A stretch of 64,000 nucleotides of DNA from DASQFI01 sp035633215 (GTDB lineage Bacteria > Acidobacteriota > Vicinamibacteria > Vicinamibacterales > SCN-69-37), in contig DASQFI010000039.1 in the NCBI GenBank assembly GCA_035633215.1, positions 310,001 to 374,000 of the forward strand, read 5' to 3'. The notes below the pieces were generated by a model, which saw nothing but the letters and a program-made list of their open reading frames with translations, did no database searches and had not been told where the DNA came from. Made by a program: the position numbers and the translations under genes. Positions 16,041 through 24,496 of the stretch are shown here, one piece after another (position 1 is the first letter of the stretch; each line of letters opens with the position of its first letter).

Positions 16041-16062
16041 CTTCGTTAACCGCTCGCTACAC

Positions 16063-16195
16063 TCGCAACGACGGCGGCCAAGCCCGCCCTCGGAAGCGCT
16101 CGCGGCATTCGCAACGTCTCGCGCGTCAAGCCCGCCTTCGGAAGCGCTCGCGCCGTTCGCAACCACGGCGGTCAAGCTCCGCCTTCGTTGATCAC
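16063..16195. repeat. Tandem 46-48 bp repeat between tRNA-Gly and tRNA-Tyr
   Basis: About 2.7 copies of a unit beginning TTCGCAAC and containing AAGC(C)CGCC(T)TCGGAAGCGCTCGCG. Copies start near 16063, 16109 and 16157. No reading frame or RNA gene explains it. Confidence 0.7.
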
Positions 16196-16246
16196 CTTCC
16201 GCAGCAGCCGAAGCGGCGCGCATCGAACTTGTCTGTCGCTGGCTTG

Positions 16247-16289
16247 CCAGCCGTAGCTGCGAGCGCATCGAGCGCTCAGCGAAGGCTGG
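16247..16289 (-). repeat. Hairpin overlapping the CCA end of tRNA-Tyr
   Basis: In the transcript CCAGCC, which includes the tRNA CCA, pairs with GGCTGG, and GCTGAGCGC pairs with GCGAGC-rich sequence. It is a paralogue of the element at 15927-15968 and also carries GGCTTGCCA at its far end. Confidence 0.55.
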
Positions 16290-16373
16290 TGGCGAGGGGA
16301 GGATTCGAACCTCCGAAGCCGCTAGGGCGACAGATTTACAGTCTGCTGCGTTTGACCGCTTCGCTACCTCGCC
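16287..16373 (-). tRNA. trnY: tRNA-Tyr (anticodon GTA)
   Basis: Acceptor GGCGAGG pairs with CCTCGCC; discriminator A and CCA are encoded. The anticodon arm CAGACTGTAAATCTG gives GUA. A long variable arm (CGCCCTAGCGGCTTC) marks it as class II, as expected for bacterial tRNA-Tyr. Confidence 0.95.
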
Positions 16374-16520
16374 GTGCCAGTCTCCAAACTCCAGGCGACG
16401 CTCCCCCACTCGGCTCCTCGTGTTGTCCTGTTACCGTGCGGGGAGCGCAAACCGAATCCGCCATCTGTGGAACGTCTGTGGGTCCCTGCGACGTGCGCGA
16501 GTGGGGCGCGGCCCGGAACT

Positions 16521-16597
16521 TGGAGCTGGCGAAGGGATTTGAACCCCCGACCCGCTGATTACAAATCAGCTGCTCTACCAGGCTGAGCTACGCCAGC
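16521..16597 (-). tRNA. trnT: tRNA-Thr (anticodon TGT)
   Basis: Acceptor GCTGGCG pairs with CGCCAGC; discriminator T and CCA are encoded. The anticodon arm CTGATTTGTAATCAG gives UGU. It is first in the cluster, matching thrU in E. coli. Confidence 0.95.
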
Positions 16598-16612
16598 CGG
16601 AACAAAACAGGA

Positions 16613-16642
16613 ATGATAGCACGCTCCGTGCCAGGCGGGCAA
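16613..16642 (-). promoter_or_regulatory. Promoter of the tRNA-tuf cluster
   Basis: On the minus strand TTGCCC is followed by an 18-bp spacer and TATCAT. The -10 box has a TG extension (TGCTATCAT). The predicted start is about 6-8 bp before the first base of tRNA-Thr(UGU), which fits a tRNA promoter. Confidence 0.65.
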
Positions 16643-16694
16643 CGCCGTCAACCCCCGCTTTTTCTGGCGTTTTCACCTCTCCGAGACCGAAATT

Positions 16695-17435
16695 TCAATT
16701 CTTGCCTTCGCCCGCCCCGCCGCGCCGGCGTTGCCGGACGGCCTCGAACAACGCCACACCGGCCGAGACCGAGACATTGAGACTCGCGGGCTCGCCAGCC
16801 ATGGGGATCGAGACCACGCGGTCGCAGGTCTCGCGCACCAGTCGCCGAAGTCCGGTACCCTCCGCCCCGACGACGAATGCCGTCGGCAACCGGTAATCCA
16901 CTTCATCGTATGCGTCAGACGCCGTCGCGTCGAGGCCGATCGTCCAGACGTTCAACGACTTGAGCTCCTCGACGGCACGCGCGATGTTGACGACCGTGGC
17001 AATCCGCACGTGATGGACCGCGCCGGCCGAGGCCTTGGCCGCCGCGCCGTCGAGCGGCGCGGCATGACGAGCCTGACGGACCACGCCGTGCGCGCCGGCC
17101 GCGCTCGCCGACCGAAGAATCGCGCCGACATTCTGCGGATCCTCGACGCTGTCGAGCACGACGATCAGCGGCGGCCCCTCGGCGTCCGACACGAGCTCCT
17201 CGACCGTATAAGCCGGCAGCGGCTGGAGATCGGCGGCCACGCCCTGGTGCACGCCGCCATGGGTCATCCTGTCGAGGGCACGGCGGTCGACCGTTTCGAT
17301 GGGGATCCGCAGCTCGTGCGCGCGGGACACGAGTGCGTCGACGCGTGACCCGGCGCCCCGCTCGTGAACGAGCCGCGAGACGCGCCGCGCTTTCAGCGCT
17401 TCCGACACGGAATTCACGCCGTAGATCAGATACAT
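16695..17435 (-). CDS. rlmB: 23S rRNA (guanosine-2'-O-)-methyltransferase RlmB
   Basis: A 246-residue SpoU-family enzyme. RlmB methylates the 2'-OH of G2251 in the 23S rRNA P loop, using S-adenosylmethionine. The N-terminal substrate-binding part starts MYLIYGVNSVSEALKARRV. The trefoil-knot catalytic domain has the motifs LDSVEDPQNVGAILRSA (motif 1), VVGAEGTGLR (motif 2) and IPMAGEPASLNVSVSAGVAL (motif 3). It follows gltX by 37 bp and is read towards the tRNA-tuf cluster. Other SpoU enzymes with the same core exist, but the length and opening residues favour RlmB. Confidence 0.9.
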   Translation of the reverse strand: MYLIYGVNSVSEALKARRVSRLVHERGAGSRVDALVSRAHELRIPIETVDRRALDRMTHGGVHQGVAADLQPLPAYTVEELVSDAEGPPLIVVLDSVEDPQNVGAILRSASAAGAHGVVRQARHAAPLDGAAAKASAGAVHHVRIATVVNIARAVEELKSLNVWTIGLDATASDAYDEVDYRLPTAFVVGAEGTGLRRLVRETCDRVVSIPMAGEPASLNVSVSAGVALFEAVRQRRRGGAGEGKN

Positions 17436-17472
17436 CTCATTCCTTGAGGCTCGCGCGGGCCGCGGGCGCTGC

Positions 17473-18960
17473 CTACTCCACTGCCGTCGCGACCAGCCGC
17501 GCGCGCTCCTGGCAGGCGGCGATGGACGAAATGCCGCAGCCTGCGGGAAGCGCGGCGGCGCGATCGATCGCCGGAATCGCCAGGTCGAGCTCGGGGCCCG
17601 AATCGGCCGCGGTCATCGCCACGCGAATCGGATGGAACAGTGCGCGGCCCTTGAGCGCCGTTTTCTCTCTCGCACGCGTCGCTGCCGCGCGAAACGCGTC
17701 GCGATCGAGCGGGCCGGCCCCCGCAATCTCGTCGGCAAACGCCTGCACGGCGCGCGCGCCATCAGGTTCCGCGCGGACCAGCTCGGCGGCACGCGACACG
17801 TCCCAGTCGAAGATGAACGCCACGCGGTCCGGAATCTCTTCGAGCCGGTCCACCGAGCCGACCGCCATCCCGAGAATCGACTCCAGGTATCCGATCGACT
17901 CATCCGTGCCGTGTGTGACGAACCCGGCGCGGACGAAATATTTCAGGGCGTCGCGGGCGATGCGCGCGGCCGGCGCCTCCTTCATGTAGTGACGGTTCAT
18001 CCAGGCAAGCTTGCCGACGTCGAAGACGGCCGCGCTGTGCCCGACTTTCGACAGATCGAACCGCCGCGACATCTCGGCGATCGGCAGCAGCTCCTCGCCG
18101 TCGCCCGGCGACCAGCCGAGCAGCGCCAGGTAGTTCACCAGCGCTTCGGGCAGGAACCCCCGCTCGCGGAACTCGGCGACGCTCGTGTCGCCGTGGCGTT
18201 TCGAGAGCGGCGCGTGATCGGGCCCGAGCACGAGCGACAGATGCGCGAAGGCCGGTGGCGTTTCGGTCAGCGCCTCGTAGATCAGCACTTGTCTCGGCGT
18301 GTTCGAGATGTGATCTTCGCCTCGAATGACATGCGTGACCTTCATCCGGGCATCGTCAATGACCACGGCGAAGTTGTAGGCGGGCCGGCCGTCCGAGCGA
18401 ACGATCACCGGATCGCCAATCACGTCCGTGTTGAACGTGACGTCGCCGCGCACGAGATCGCGGAACGTCACGTCGCGGTGTGCGGGCACCGCGAAGCGCA
18501 CGGCGGCCGCCTCACCCGCGTCGACGCGACGCCGGGCGGCTGCCGGATCGATCGAGCGGCATCGTCCGCTGTACTTCGGAGGGAAGCCGGCCGCGAGCGC
18601 CGCGCGACGCTCGGTCTCGAGCTGCTCGGGCGAGCAGAAGCAGTAGTACGCGAGCCCTCGATCGATGAAGGTGTCCGCGGTCGATCGATACAGCTCGAGG
18701 CGATCCGACTGACGGTACGGCGCGAACGGTCCGCCGCGATCCGGCCCTTCGTCCCAGTCGAGCCCCAGCCAGCGCAGGTCTTCGACAATCGAATGTTCGG
18801 ACTCGAGCGTCGAGCGCTCGGCGTCCGTGTCTTCGACGCGCAGGACGAACGCGCCGCCGGATCCGCGCGCGAGCAGCCAGTTGAAGAGCGCCGTTCTTGC
18901 GTTCCCGACGTGGAGGTGACCGGTCGGACTGGGCGCGAAGCGCACGCGCACGTCCGTCAC
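17473..18960 (-). CDS. gltX: Glutamate--tRNA ligase
   Basis: A 495-residue class I aminoacyl-tRNA synthetase that charges tRNA-Glu. The start is a GTG at 18960 whose last bases overlap the ispDF stop (GTGA). It gives VTDVRVRFAPSPTGHLHVGN, containing the HIGH-type motif GHLHVG close to the N-terminus, as it must be. The KMSKS-type loop is PLSKRHGD, and NTPRQVLIYEAL lies between. The open frame extends upstream across ispDF but has no GltX sequence there. The gene continues the ispDF-gltX-rlmB order. Confidence 0.95.
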   Translation of the reverse strand: MTDVRVRFAPSPTGHLHVGNARTALFNWLLARGSGGAFVLRVEDTDAERSTLESEHSIVEDLRWLGLDWDEGPDRGGPFAPYRQSDRLELYRSTADTFIDRGLAYYCFCSPEQLETERRAALAAGFPPKYSGRCRSIDPAAARRRVDAGEAAAVRFAVPAHRDVTFRDLVRGDVTFNTDVIGDPVIVRSDGRPAYNFAVVIDDARMKVTHVIRGEDHISNTPRQVLIYEALTETPPAFAHLSLVLGPDHAPLSKRHGDTSVAEFRERGFLPEALVNYLALLGWSPGDGEELLPIAEMSRRFDLSKVGHSAAVFDVGKLAWMNRHYMKEAPAARIARDALKYFVRAGFVTHGTDESIGYLESILGMAVGSVDRLEEIPDRVAFIFDWDVSRAAELVRAEPDGARAVQAFADEIAGAGPLDRDAFRAAATRAREKTALKGRALFHPIRVAMTAADSGPELDLAIPAIDRAAALPAGCGISSIAACQERARLVATAVE

Positions 18961-20114
18961 TGGCGCGCCCCGGGGGCGACGAGGGCGATGGCGTGCGCGG
19001 CGATCGCCTCGCCGCGGCCGACCGCATCCACGCCTTCGTTCGTCTTCCCTTTCACGCTCACGCGGTCGATCGGCAGACCGAGGACGCCCGCCAGCCGCGC
19101 GCGGATCTCGTCCAGATGCGGCGCCAGCTTCGGCTGCTCGAGCACCACCGTCACATCCGCGTTGGTGACGACGAGTCCGGCCTCCTGCAGGATGGCGCAC
19201 GCGTGCGCGAGCAAGTCGAGTCCAGCCGCATTGCGCCACTGTGGATCGGTGTTGGGAAAATGCCGGCCGATGTCGCCCTTCGCCGCCGCGCCGAGCATCG
19301 CGTCAATCAGCGCATGGCAGAGCACGTCCCCATCCGAGTGACCGAGCGGGCCGCGATCGAACGGCAGCGTCACGCCGGCCAGGACCAGCGGCCGGCCGGC
19401 GACGAGCCGGTGCAGGTCATACCCGGTCCCGGCCCGCGGCCCGGTCGCGACTGCCTCGCGCGCCGCCGTGAGATCGTCGCTGGTCGTGATCTTCACGTTG
19501 CGCTCGGCGCCGGGCACGACGCGCACGGCATGGCCCGTCCGCTCGACCAGCACCGCCTCGTCCGTGCCCTCGACGCCCGTGTCACCGAGCGCGACGGCGC
19601 TCGTCAGCACGTCCCGACGAAATCCTTGCGGCGTCTGCGCGAGCCAGATCTCGTCGCGCGGCAGTGTGGCTGTGACCGTCTGCCGGTCCGGATCGACGCG
19701 CTTGACGGTATCGCGCGCCGGGACCGCCGGAATCGCCGCGCCGGAGGCACCGGCCGCCGCGATGACCCGATCGATGAGCGCGGTGTCCGCGAACGGCCGC
19801 GCGGCATCGTGAACGAGCACGAGATCGATCGACGAGGGCAGCGCCTGCAGACCGAGGCGCACCGAGTCCTGCCGGCGCGCGCCGCCAGCGACGAACCGGC
19901 ACGGGCGATCCGTGCGGCCCACGAGCGCCGGGCCCTCGTCCACCAGTTCGGCCGGCAGGACGACGACGAGCGCGTCGATCGTCGGGTGCCGATCGAAGAC
20001 GTCGACGCTGCGACGCAGAATCGAACGGCCGCCGAGACCGAGAAGCTGCTTGGGAACGGCCGCGCCGACGCGCGTTCCGCGGCCGGCCGCGACGATGATC
20101 ACGCCGACGGACAT
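18957..20114 (-). CDS. ispDF: Bifunctional IspD/IspF isoprenoid enzyme
   Basis: A 385-residue fusion in the MEP isoprenoid pathway. Residues 1 to about 225 are IspD, which transfers CMP to 2-C-methyl-D-erythritol 4-phosphate; the nucleotide-binding motif is VIIVAAGRGTRVGAAVPKQ. From about residue 227 IspF begins, GTGYDLHRL, which makes the 2,4-cyclodiphosphate. Its zinc ligands are visible in YDLHRL and HSDGDVLCHAL, and it ends with the KGKTNEG segment. Fused IspDF enzymes are known in other groups. IspE, the enzyme between the two steps, is coded at 31021-31908 in this window. Confidence 0.95.
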   Translation of the reverse strand: MSVGVIIVAAGRGTRVGAAVPKQLLGLGGRSILRRSVDVFDRHPTIDALVVVLPAELVDEGPALVGRTDRPCRFVAGGARRQDSVRLGLQALPSSIDLVLVHDAARPFADTALIDRVIAAAGASGAAIPAVPARDTVKRVDPDRQTVTATLPRDEIWLAQTPQGFRRDVLTSAVALGDTGVEGTDEAVLVERTGHAVRVVPGAERNVKITTSDDLTAAREAVATGPRAGTGYDLHRLVAGRPLVLAGVTLPFDRGPLGHSDGDVLCHALIDAMLGAAAKGDIGRHFPNTDPQWRNAAGLDLLAHACAILQEAGLVVTNADVTVVLEQPKLAPHLDEIRARLAGVLGLPIDRVSVKGKTNEGVDAVGRGEAIAAHAIALVAPGARQ

Positions 20115-20174
20115 CAGACGACGATTCTATCGTGTCGTTCGCGCGGACCGATGGCGTGGCGGGCGTCGCCGCGG

Positions 20175-20810
20175 TCAGCCGCGCGCGCCGCAATACTCGA
20201 CGATGCGTTCCTTCGTCGTCGCCATGACCCGATCGAGCGCGGCCGGCGAGAACGACGCCGGCGCGAACACCACGACGAGGACGCGCCTGGTGGCCTGCGT
20301 CACCATGGTCCTCGCCGAATCAGACGTGGGATTGCCAAACGGCCCGCGGTCGTCGGACAACGTCAGCCGCCCGGCGACATGCACGGTGTCTTTTCTGATG
20401 CCCGCGTACTCCTCGCCGTCCCGGCCAAGTCGCAACTCGACGCTTCCGTGAATCTGGTCGGCATCGTACAGACCGAACGGCAGCTGCGACTCGAGAGAAC
20501 ACCAGTTGACGACGTCCACGAGACGATTGATGCGCGGCAACTCGTCGCCGCGCCGCACGCGCCGCAGCAGCGCTTCCGACGACGGACGCGTCTTCGTGGG
20601 ATCCAGACCGACGCGCTTGTACATCGTGCGGACCGCCGCGGTGACGTCCGCCGACTCGGTCGCCGTGCGCATCGCCGCCGCGGCTCGCCGCAGTGGCTCA
20701 TCGAGCCGCGGCTCGCGCAGCACCGCCGCGACGCCGTCGTGCACCAGCCAGCCCGGCCGGACGATGGCGGCGAGGTCGGGTGAGACGAGGGGGACGGGCG
20801 TTTTTTCCAC
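20175..20810 (-). CDS. B3/B4 tRNA-binding-domain protein
   Basis: A 211-residue protein resembling the B3/B4 domain of phenylalanyl-tRNA synthetase beta, found here on its own. Key stretches are TKTRPSSEALLRRVRRGDELPRINRLVDVVNW, LPFGLYDADQI and LTLSDDRGPFGNPTSDSART. Stand-alone B3/B4 proteins are thought to bind or proofread mischarged tRNA or related amino acids, but this is not settled. The GTG start lies inside a long inverted repeat (20791-20900), which codes for the first residues VEKTPVPL, so the true start is uncertain. It follows plsC by 33 bp. Confidence 0.75.
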   Translation of the reverse strand: MEKTPVPLVSPDLAAIVRPGWLVHDGVAAVLREPRLDEPLRRAAAAMRTATESADVTAAVRTMYKRVGLDPTKTRPSSEALLRRVRRGDELPRINRLVDVVNWCSLESQLPFGLYDADQIHGSVELRLGRDGEEYAGIRKDTVHVAGRLTLSDDRGPFGNPTSDSARTMVTQATRRVLVVVFAPASFSPAALDRVMATTKERIVEYCGARG

Positions 20811-20900
20811 AGAATTGGCGTCGGCGGTGCCGAAGGTCGAAGGTTAAACCGAGACCTCCGGCACCTGACCCCCCGATTCTGTGGAAAAAACTCCCGTCCC
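20791..20900. repeat. 110-bp inverted repeat joining plsC end and B3/B4 gene start
   Basis: Arms GGGACGGG(C/A)GTTTTTTCCACAGAAT at 20791-20816 and 20875-20900 are 24/26 identical as inverted copies. An inner pair, GGTGCCGAAGGTC against its near complement, continues the stem. The element codes for the last residues of PlsC and the first residues of the next gene. Confidence 0.8.
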
Positions 20901-21620
20901 GCTTCCCGGCACCGCCGACCCGACGATGGCCCGAACGCGCTCGGCGAGCGCGCGCGTGTCGCGGCGCGTCAGCCCTTTCGTCGGGACGGACTCGTGCAGG
21001 ATCACCTGCACTGTCGCGGGACACACCATCAATCGGCCTTTCGGCATCACGACGCGGCTGCCGACGACGCTCACGGGGACGATCGGCAGCCCGCTTTCAA
21101 TCGCGAGCAGAAAAATGCCGGGTTTGAACGGCTTCAGGCGGCCGTCGCTCGAGCGCGACGCTTCGGGAAACACCATCAGCGAGGCGCCCTGGCCGATCAT
21201 GCGCTGCATCTTCTTGAGGATCGCCGCGCCCGGGTTCTTGCGATTCACCAGCAGGTGACCGCTTCGCGCCAGGTGCCAGCCGATGAACGGCACGTAGCCG
21301 AGCGTCGCCTTGGCCATCACGCGCAGCTGGTGCGCCAGCGCGCTGAACAGAATCGGCGTGTCGTAGATGCTCGAGTGATTCGCGACGAACACGCAGCTCG
21401 CGCCCGCGGGCGGCAGCGGCTGGCCGCGCAGCTCGATCCGGACGCGGCTCGTCCAGAGGATGAGCCGCGCCCACCACTGGGCGCACCGGTGTGTCGCGAC
21501 GCCGCGCCGATCGACCAGGCCGACGACGAGCGACAGCGCACCGAGCGCAATCGTGTAGCAGGCGATGGCCGGGATGAGAAGGAAGACGGTCCGCCACCAA
21601 TGAAATGGCGGCAGGGTCAC
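20844..21620 (-). CDS. plsC: 1-acyl-sn-glycerol-3-phosphate acyltransferase
   Basis: A 258-residue membrane acyltransferase. It adds the second acyl chain to lysophosphatidic acid in phospholipid synthesis. An N-terminal membrane segment (VFLLIPAIACYTIALGALSLVVGL) precedes the HX4D catalytic motif NHSSIYD and the substrate motif FPEASRSSDG, where FPEGTRS is more usual. The GTG start at 21620 overlaps the stop of the PIN/TRAM gene. The last 19 residues or so (from GTGVFSTES) are coded by an inverted repeat and look like an acquired tail. Confidence 0.88.
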   Translation of the reverse strand: MTLPPFHWWRTVFLLIPAIACYTIALGALSLVVGLVDRRGVATHRCAQWWARLILWTSRVRIELRGQPLPPAGASCVFVANHSSIYDTPILFSALAHQLRVMAKATLGYVPFIGWHLARSGHLLVNRKNPGAAILKKMQRMIGQGASLMVFPEASRSSDGRLKPFKPGIFLLAIESGLPIVPVSVVGSRVVMPKGRLMVCPATVQVILHESVPTKGLTRRDTRALAERVRAIVGSAVPGSGTGVFSTESGGQVPEVSV

Positions 21621-22705
21621 ACTTGTGCGGCAGATCGCGGGCGCCGGCCGGTCTCGTCCGCGCGCTCGCTGCGACTATCGGTCCGTGAAGGCACGTCGCT
21701 CGTGCCCGGGGCGACCTCGGTGTGCCGGCCGAAAATCATGCGCCCGGCCGTCGTCTGCAGCACGCTGGTGACGACGATGTCGAGGGTCTTGCCGATTCGG
21801 CTGCGTGCGTTGTCGACCACGACCATCGTGCCGTCGTCGAGGTAGGCCACGCCCTGGTTGTATTCCTTGCCTTCCTTCAGGATGAAGACGTTCATCGTCT
21901 CGCCGGGCAGCACGACCGGCCGCAGCGAGTTGGCCAGCTCGTTGACGTTCAGAACCTCCACGCCGCGCAGCTGCGCGACCTTGTTGAGGTTGAAGTCGTT
22001 CGTCACGATCCGGCCGAGGAGCGACCGGGCCAGCTCGATCAGCTTGAGGTCGACTTCCTTGACCTCCGGAAAATCGAGCTCGGAGATGACCACCTCGACG
22101 TTCGGCATCTTCTGGATGCGGTTGAGGATGTCGAGGCCGCGCCGGCCGCGGTTGCGCTTCAGGGGATCGGACGAATCGGCGACGTATTGCAGCTCCTTCA
22201 GCACGAACTGCGGCACGATGAGCGTGCCGTCGAGGAATCCGGTTTCGACGACGTCGGCCACGCGTCCGTCGATGATGACGCTCGTATCGAGGATGCGATA
22301 CCGCTTCTGCGGGCGCGCGTCGCGAAACAGCGTCGCGAACTTCGCCGGCTCGAGCCATTCGCCGCGTCGCGCGCCGAGCACCATGCCGAGATACGGGAGA
22401 ACAATGAGGATGAGGCCGTGGAGAAACTGGACTTTCGCGTCGCTCGTATTCGCCCAGAAGAGCGCCGAGCCGATCGCTTTGGCAATCATCAACCCGACGC
22501 CGAATCCGAGCAGTCCGCCCAGCAGCCGCGTCACCGACGTGTCGCGCAGCTGCGCCTCGGCCACGACGATGAGCAGCGCGACAAACAGACCAAGCGCCGC
22601 ATTGATAGCCGGATGCCCTTCGATCGGACCAATCAGCGCGGAGGCGTAGACGACAACGGCAATGAAGAGCACACGGACCAGGAGGAAGCCGCGCATCGCC
22701 AACAT
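21617..22705 (-). CDS. Membrane PIN/TRAM-domain protein (YacL family)
   Basis: A 362-residue protein with four membrane spans in the first 120 residues, then a PIN domain, then a TRAM domain. The PIN domain begins RYRILDTSVIIDGRVADV, with the acidic metal-binding residues of PIN nucleases, and includes LIVPQFVLKELQ and IVTNDFNLNKVA. TRAM (residues about 265-330) is seen in VNELANSLRPVVLPGE and GVAYLDDGTMVVVDNARSRIGK. B. subtilis YacL has the same order. Such proteins are thought to act on RNA, but the substrate is unknown. It lies between radA and plsC. Confidence 0.9.
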   Translation of the reverse strand: MLAMRGFLLVRVLFIAVVVYASALIGPIEGHPAINAALGLFVALLIVVAEAQLRDTSVTRLLGGLLGFGVGLMIAKAIGSALFWANTSDAKVQFLHGLILIVLPYLGMVLGARRGEWLEPAKFATLFRDARPQKRYRILDTSVIIDGRVADVVETGFLDGTLIVPQFVLKELQYVADSSDPLKRNRGRRGLDILNRIQKMPNVEVVISELDFPEVKEVDLKLIELARSLLGRIVTNDFNLNKVAQLRGVEVLNVNELANSLRPVVLPGETMNVFILKEGKEYNQGVAYLDDGTMVVVDNARSRIGKTLDIVVTSVLQTTAGRMIFGRHTEVAPGTSDVPSRTDSRSERADETGRRPRSAAQV

Positions 22706-22741
22706 TGTAACCGTCAGCGACCTCGGGACTATCGTGCGTAC

Positions 22742-22794
22742 GTAGGGCGGGGCTTCAGCCCCGCCAGTGAGCGCCGGCCCTGAGGGCCGGCCTA
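22742..22794. repeat. GTAGGGCGGGGC palindromic repeat supplying radA stop
   Basis: Bounded by GTAG and CTAC. It holds two hairpins: GGCGGGGC-TTCA-GCCCCGCC and GCCGGCCCT-GA-GGGCCGGC. The CTA at 22792-22794 is the radA stop (TAG) on the minus strand. Related copies are at 29119-29142 and 55738-55837. Confidence 0.8.
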
Positions 22795-24150
22795 CAGGAG
22801 CGCGTCGAGGGCGTCGCCGACCGAGCGCACGCCGATAATCACGAGCTCTTTCGGGACGTCGCCCGGCGCGAGATTGCCGTCGGGCATGACGCAGCGCTTG
22901 AATCCGAGCTGCACCGCCTCCCGGACGCGCAAGGCGGCCTGCGACGTCGAGCGCACTTCACCGGCCAGTCCGACCTCGCCGAACACGACGACATCGGACG
23001 CGACGGGACGGTTGCGCAGGCTCGAGGCGACGGCGGCGACGACCGCAAGGTCGGCGGCCGGTTCGGTCACTTCCATGCCGCCGGCGACGTTCACGAACAC
23101 GTCCTCACTCGCCAGATTCAAGCCGACGCGCTTGTCGAGCACGGCCAGCAGCAGCGACAGCCGGTTGTGATCGAGCCCGCTCGCAGTGCGGCGTGCGTTG
23201 CCGAAGGTGGACGCGCTCACGAGCGCCTGCACTTCGACCAGGATGGGACGGGAGCCTTCAATCGTGCAGAGCACCGACGATCCAGGCGCGTTTACCGGGC
23301 GCTCGGCGAGGAACAACTGAGACGGATTCGGCACGGGCCGCAACCCCGCGCCGGTCATCTCGAAGACGCCCAACTCGTTCGCCGCGCCGAACCGATTCTT
23401 CACCGCGCGGACGATGCGATGCGAGTGGTGCTGCTCACCTTCGAAATAGAGCACCGTATCGACGACGTGCTCGAGAACTTTCGGGCCGGCCAGGCTGCCG
23501 TCTTTCGTCACATGTCCCACGAGGATGGTCGGGAGATTGCGTCCCTTCGCGGTAAACAGCAGATCCGTCGCCGCTTGCCGGACCTGGCCGACACTCCCAG
23601 GCGCGGACGCCATCTTCAGTGAAAACACGGTTTGAATGGAGTCCACGATGAGCAGCGCCGGCTTCACGCGATCGATCTCTTCGACCAGCCGCTCGATGCA
23701 CGTCTCAGCCAGCAGATAGAGCGGCGTCCGGCCGATGCCCAGCCGTTCGCCGCGCAGCTTGATCTGATGTTCGGATTCCTCACCCGAGCAATAGAGGACG
23801 GATCCCACGCTCTTGGCGAAGTTTGCCGCCGCCTGCAGGAGCAGTGTGGACTTGCCGATGCCCGGCGCTCCGCCCAGGAGCACGAGCGATCCCGGCACCA
23901 CGCCTCCGCCCAGCACGCGATCGAATTCGCTGATACCAGTGCTCATCCGCTCGCCGACGACCGTGTCGACCTCCTCGTACAACCGCGACCCGCCGCCGCC
24001 CAGCGCGGGCGCGGCGCTTCTGCGCTCGATCGCCGGCGACGCCAGCTCCTCGACGAACGAATTCCACTCGCCGCAGTCGGGACAGCGGCCGAGCCATTTC
24101 TGGGATTGAGAGCCGCAAGATGAACAAACAAAAACAGGTTTCTGCTTCAT
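22792..24150 (-). CDS. radA: DNA repair protein RadA
   Basis: A 452-residue RecA-like ATPase that promotes branch migration during recombinational repair. The N-terminal zinc finger has CSSCGSQSQKWLGRCPDCG. The Walker A motif is GGAPGIGKST, and the RadA-specific motif KNRFG follows. The C-terminal Lon-protease-like domain (RVGLNLASEDVFVNVAGGMEV) is present without a protease active site, as is normal. The TAG stop is the outer edge of a GTAG-type palindromic repeat. It lies upstream of the PIN/TRAM gene; a 346-bp spacer separates it from alr. Confidence 0.96.
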   Translation of the reverse strand: MKQKPVFVCSSCGSQSQKWLGRCPDCGEWNSFVEELASPAIERRSAAPALGGGGSRLYEEVDTVVGERMSTGISEFDRVLGGGVVPGSLVLLGGAPGIGKSTLLLQAAANFAKSVGSVLYCSGEESEHQIKLRGERLGIGRTPLYLLAETCIERLVEEIDRVKPALLIVDSIQTVFSLKMASAPGSVGQVRQAATDLLFTAKGRNLPTILVGHVTKDGSLAGPKVLEHVVDTVLYFEGEQHHSHRIVRAVKNRFGAANELGVFEMTGAGLRPVPNPSQLFLAERPVNAPGSSVLCTIEGSRPILVEVQALVSASTFGNARRTASGLDHNRLSLLLAVLDKRVGLNLASEDVFVNVAGGMEVTEPAADLAVVAAVASSLRNRPVASDVVVFGEVGLAGEVRSTSQAALRVREAVQLGFKRCVMPDGNLAPGDVPKELVIIGVRSVGDALDALL

Positions 24151-24496
24151 GGAGATCGGATCCCTAACTCAGAATTTAGAACTTAGAACTTAGAACTGGC
24201 GAGCCCGGGGCACTCGAACAACCGACCTTCGGCACTGTCCTTGCTAGACGCGAGTGCCATGCCAAAACCCTCTGACGACTGCTCCGACTCCTCACAGCCA
24301 CCGAACTTGGCCAAGCCTGAACTGATCGCTCCTCATATGCGGGAGGCCGAACAGCTCGTCGCGATACTCACAAGCTCGGTCCGTCATCTCAGACATCAAT
24401 GAGATGGGAACAGAACGCCCCGGTGGCCGCTCTGAGGGGAACGATCGTTCCCCGCTCAGCTCCGAGTTCTAAGTTCAGAGTTCTAAGTTCAAAGTT
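24151..24496. other. radA-alr spacer flanked by inverted heptad repeats
   Basis: A 346-bp gap with no convincing gene. Its ends are AACTTAG-type heptads in opposite orientation (24165-24197 and 24463-24497). A perfect palindrome, GGGGAACGATCGTTCCCC, lies at 24437-24454. A stretch near 24197-24260 vaguely resembles the 3' half of a tRNA but cannot fold as one. Confidence 0.6.

Noticed and set aside
24197..24262. tRNA-like sequence with a GTTCGAGT-type loop on the minus strand near the radA-alr gap
   Set aside because: The T stem does not pair, the anticodon stem does not close, and no acceptor partner exists. At most it is a decayed remnant.
24151..24400. Short minus-strand frame in the radA-alr gap (MTDRACEYRDELFGLPHM...)
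   Set aside because: It is about 30 codons, has no ribosome-binding site and no recognisable family.
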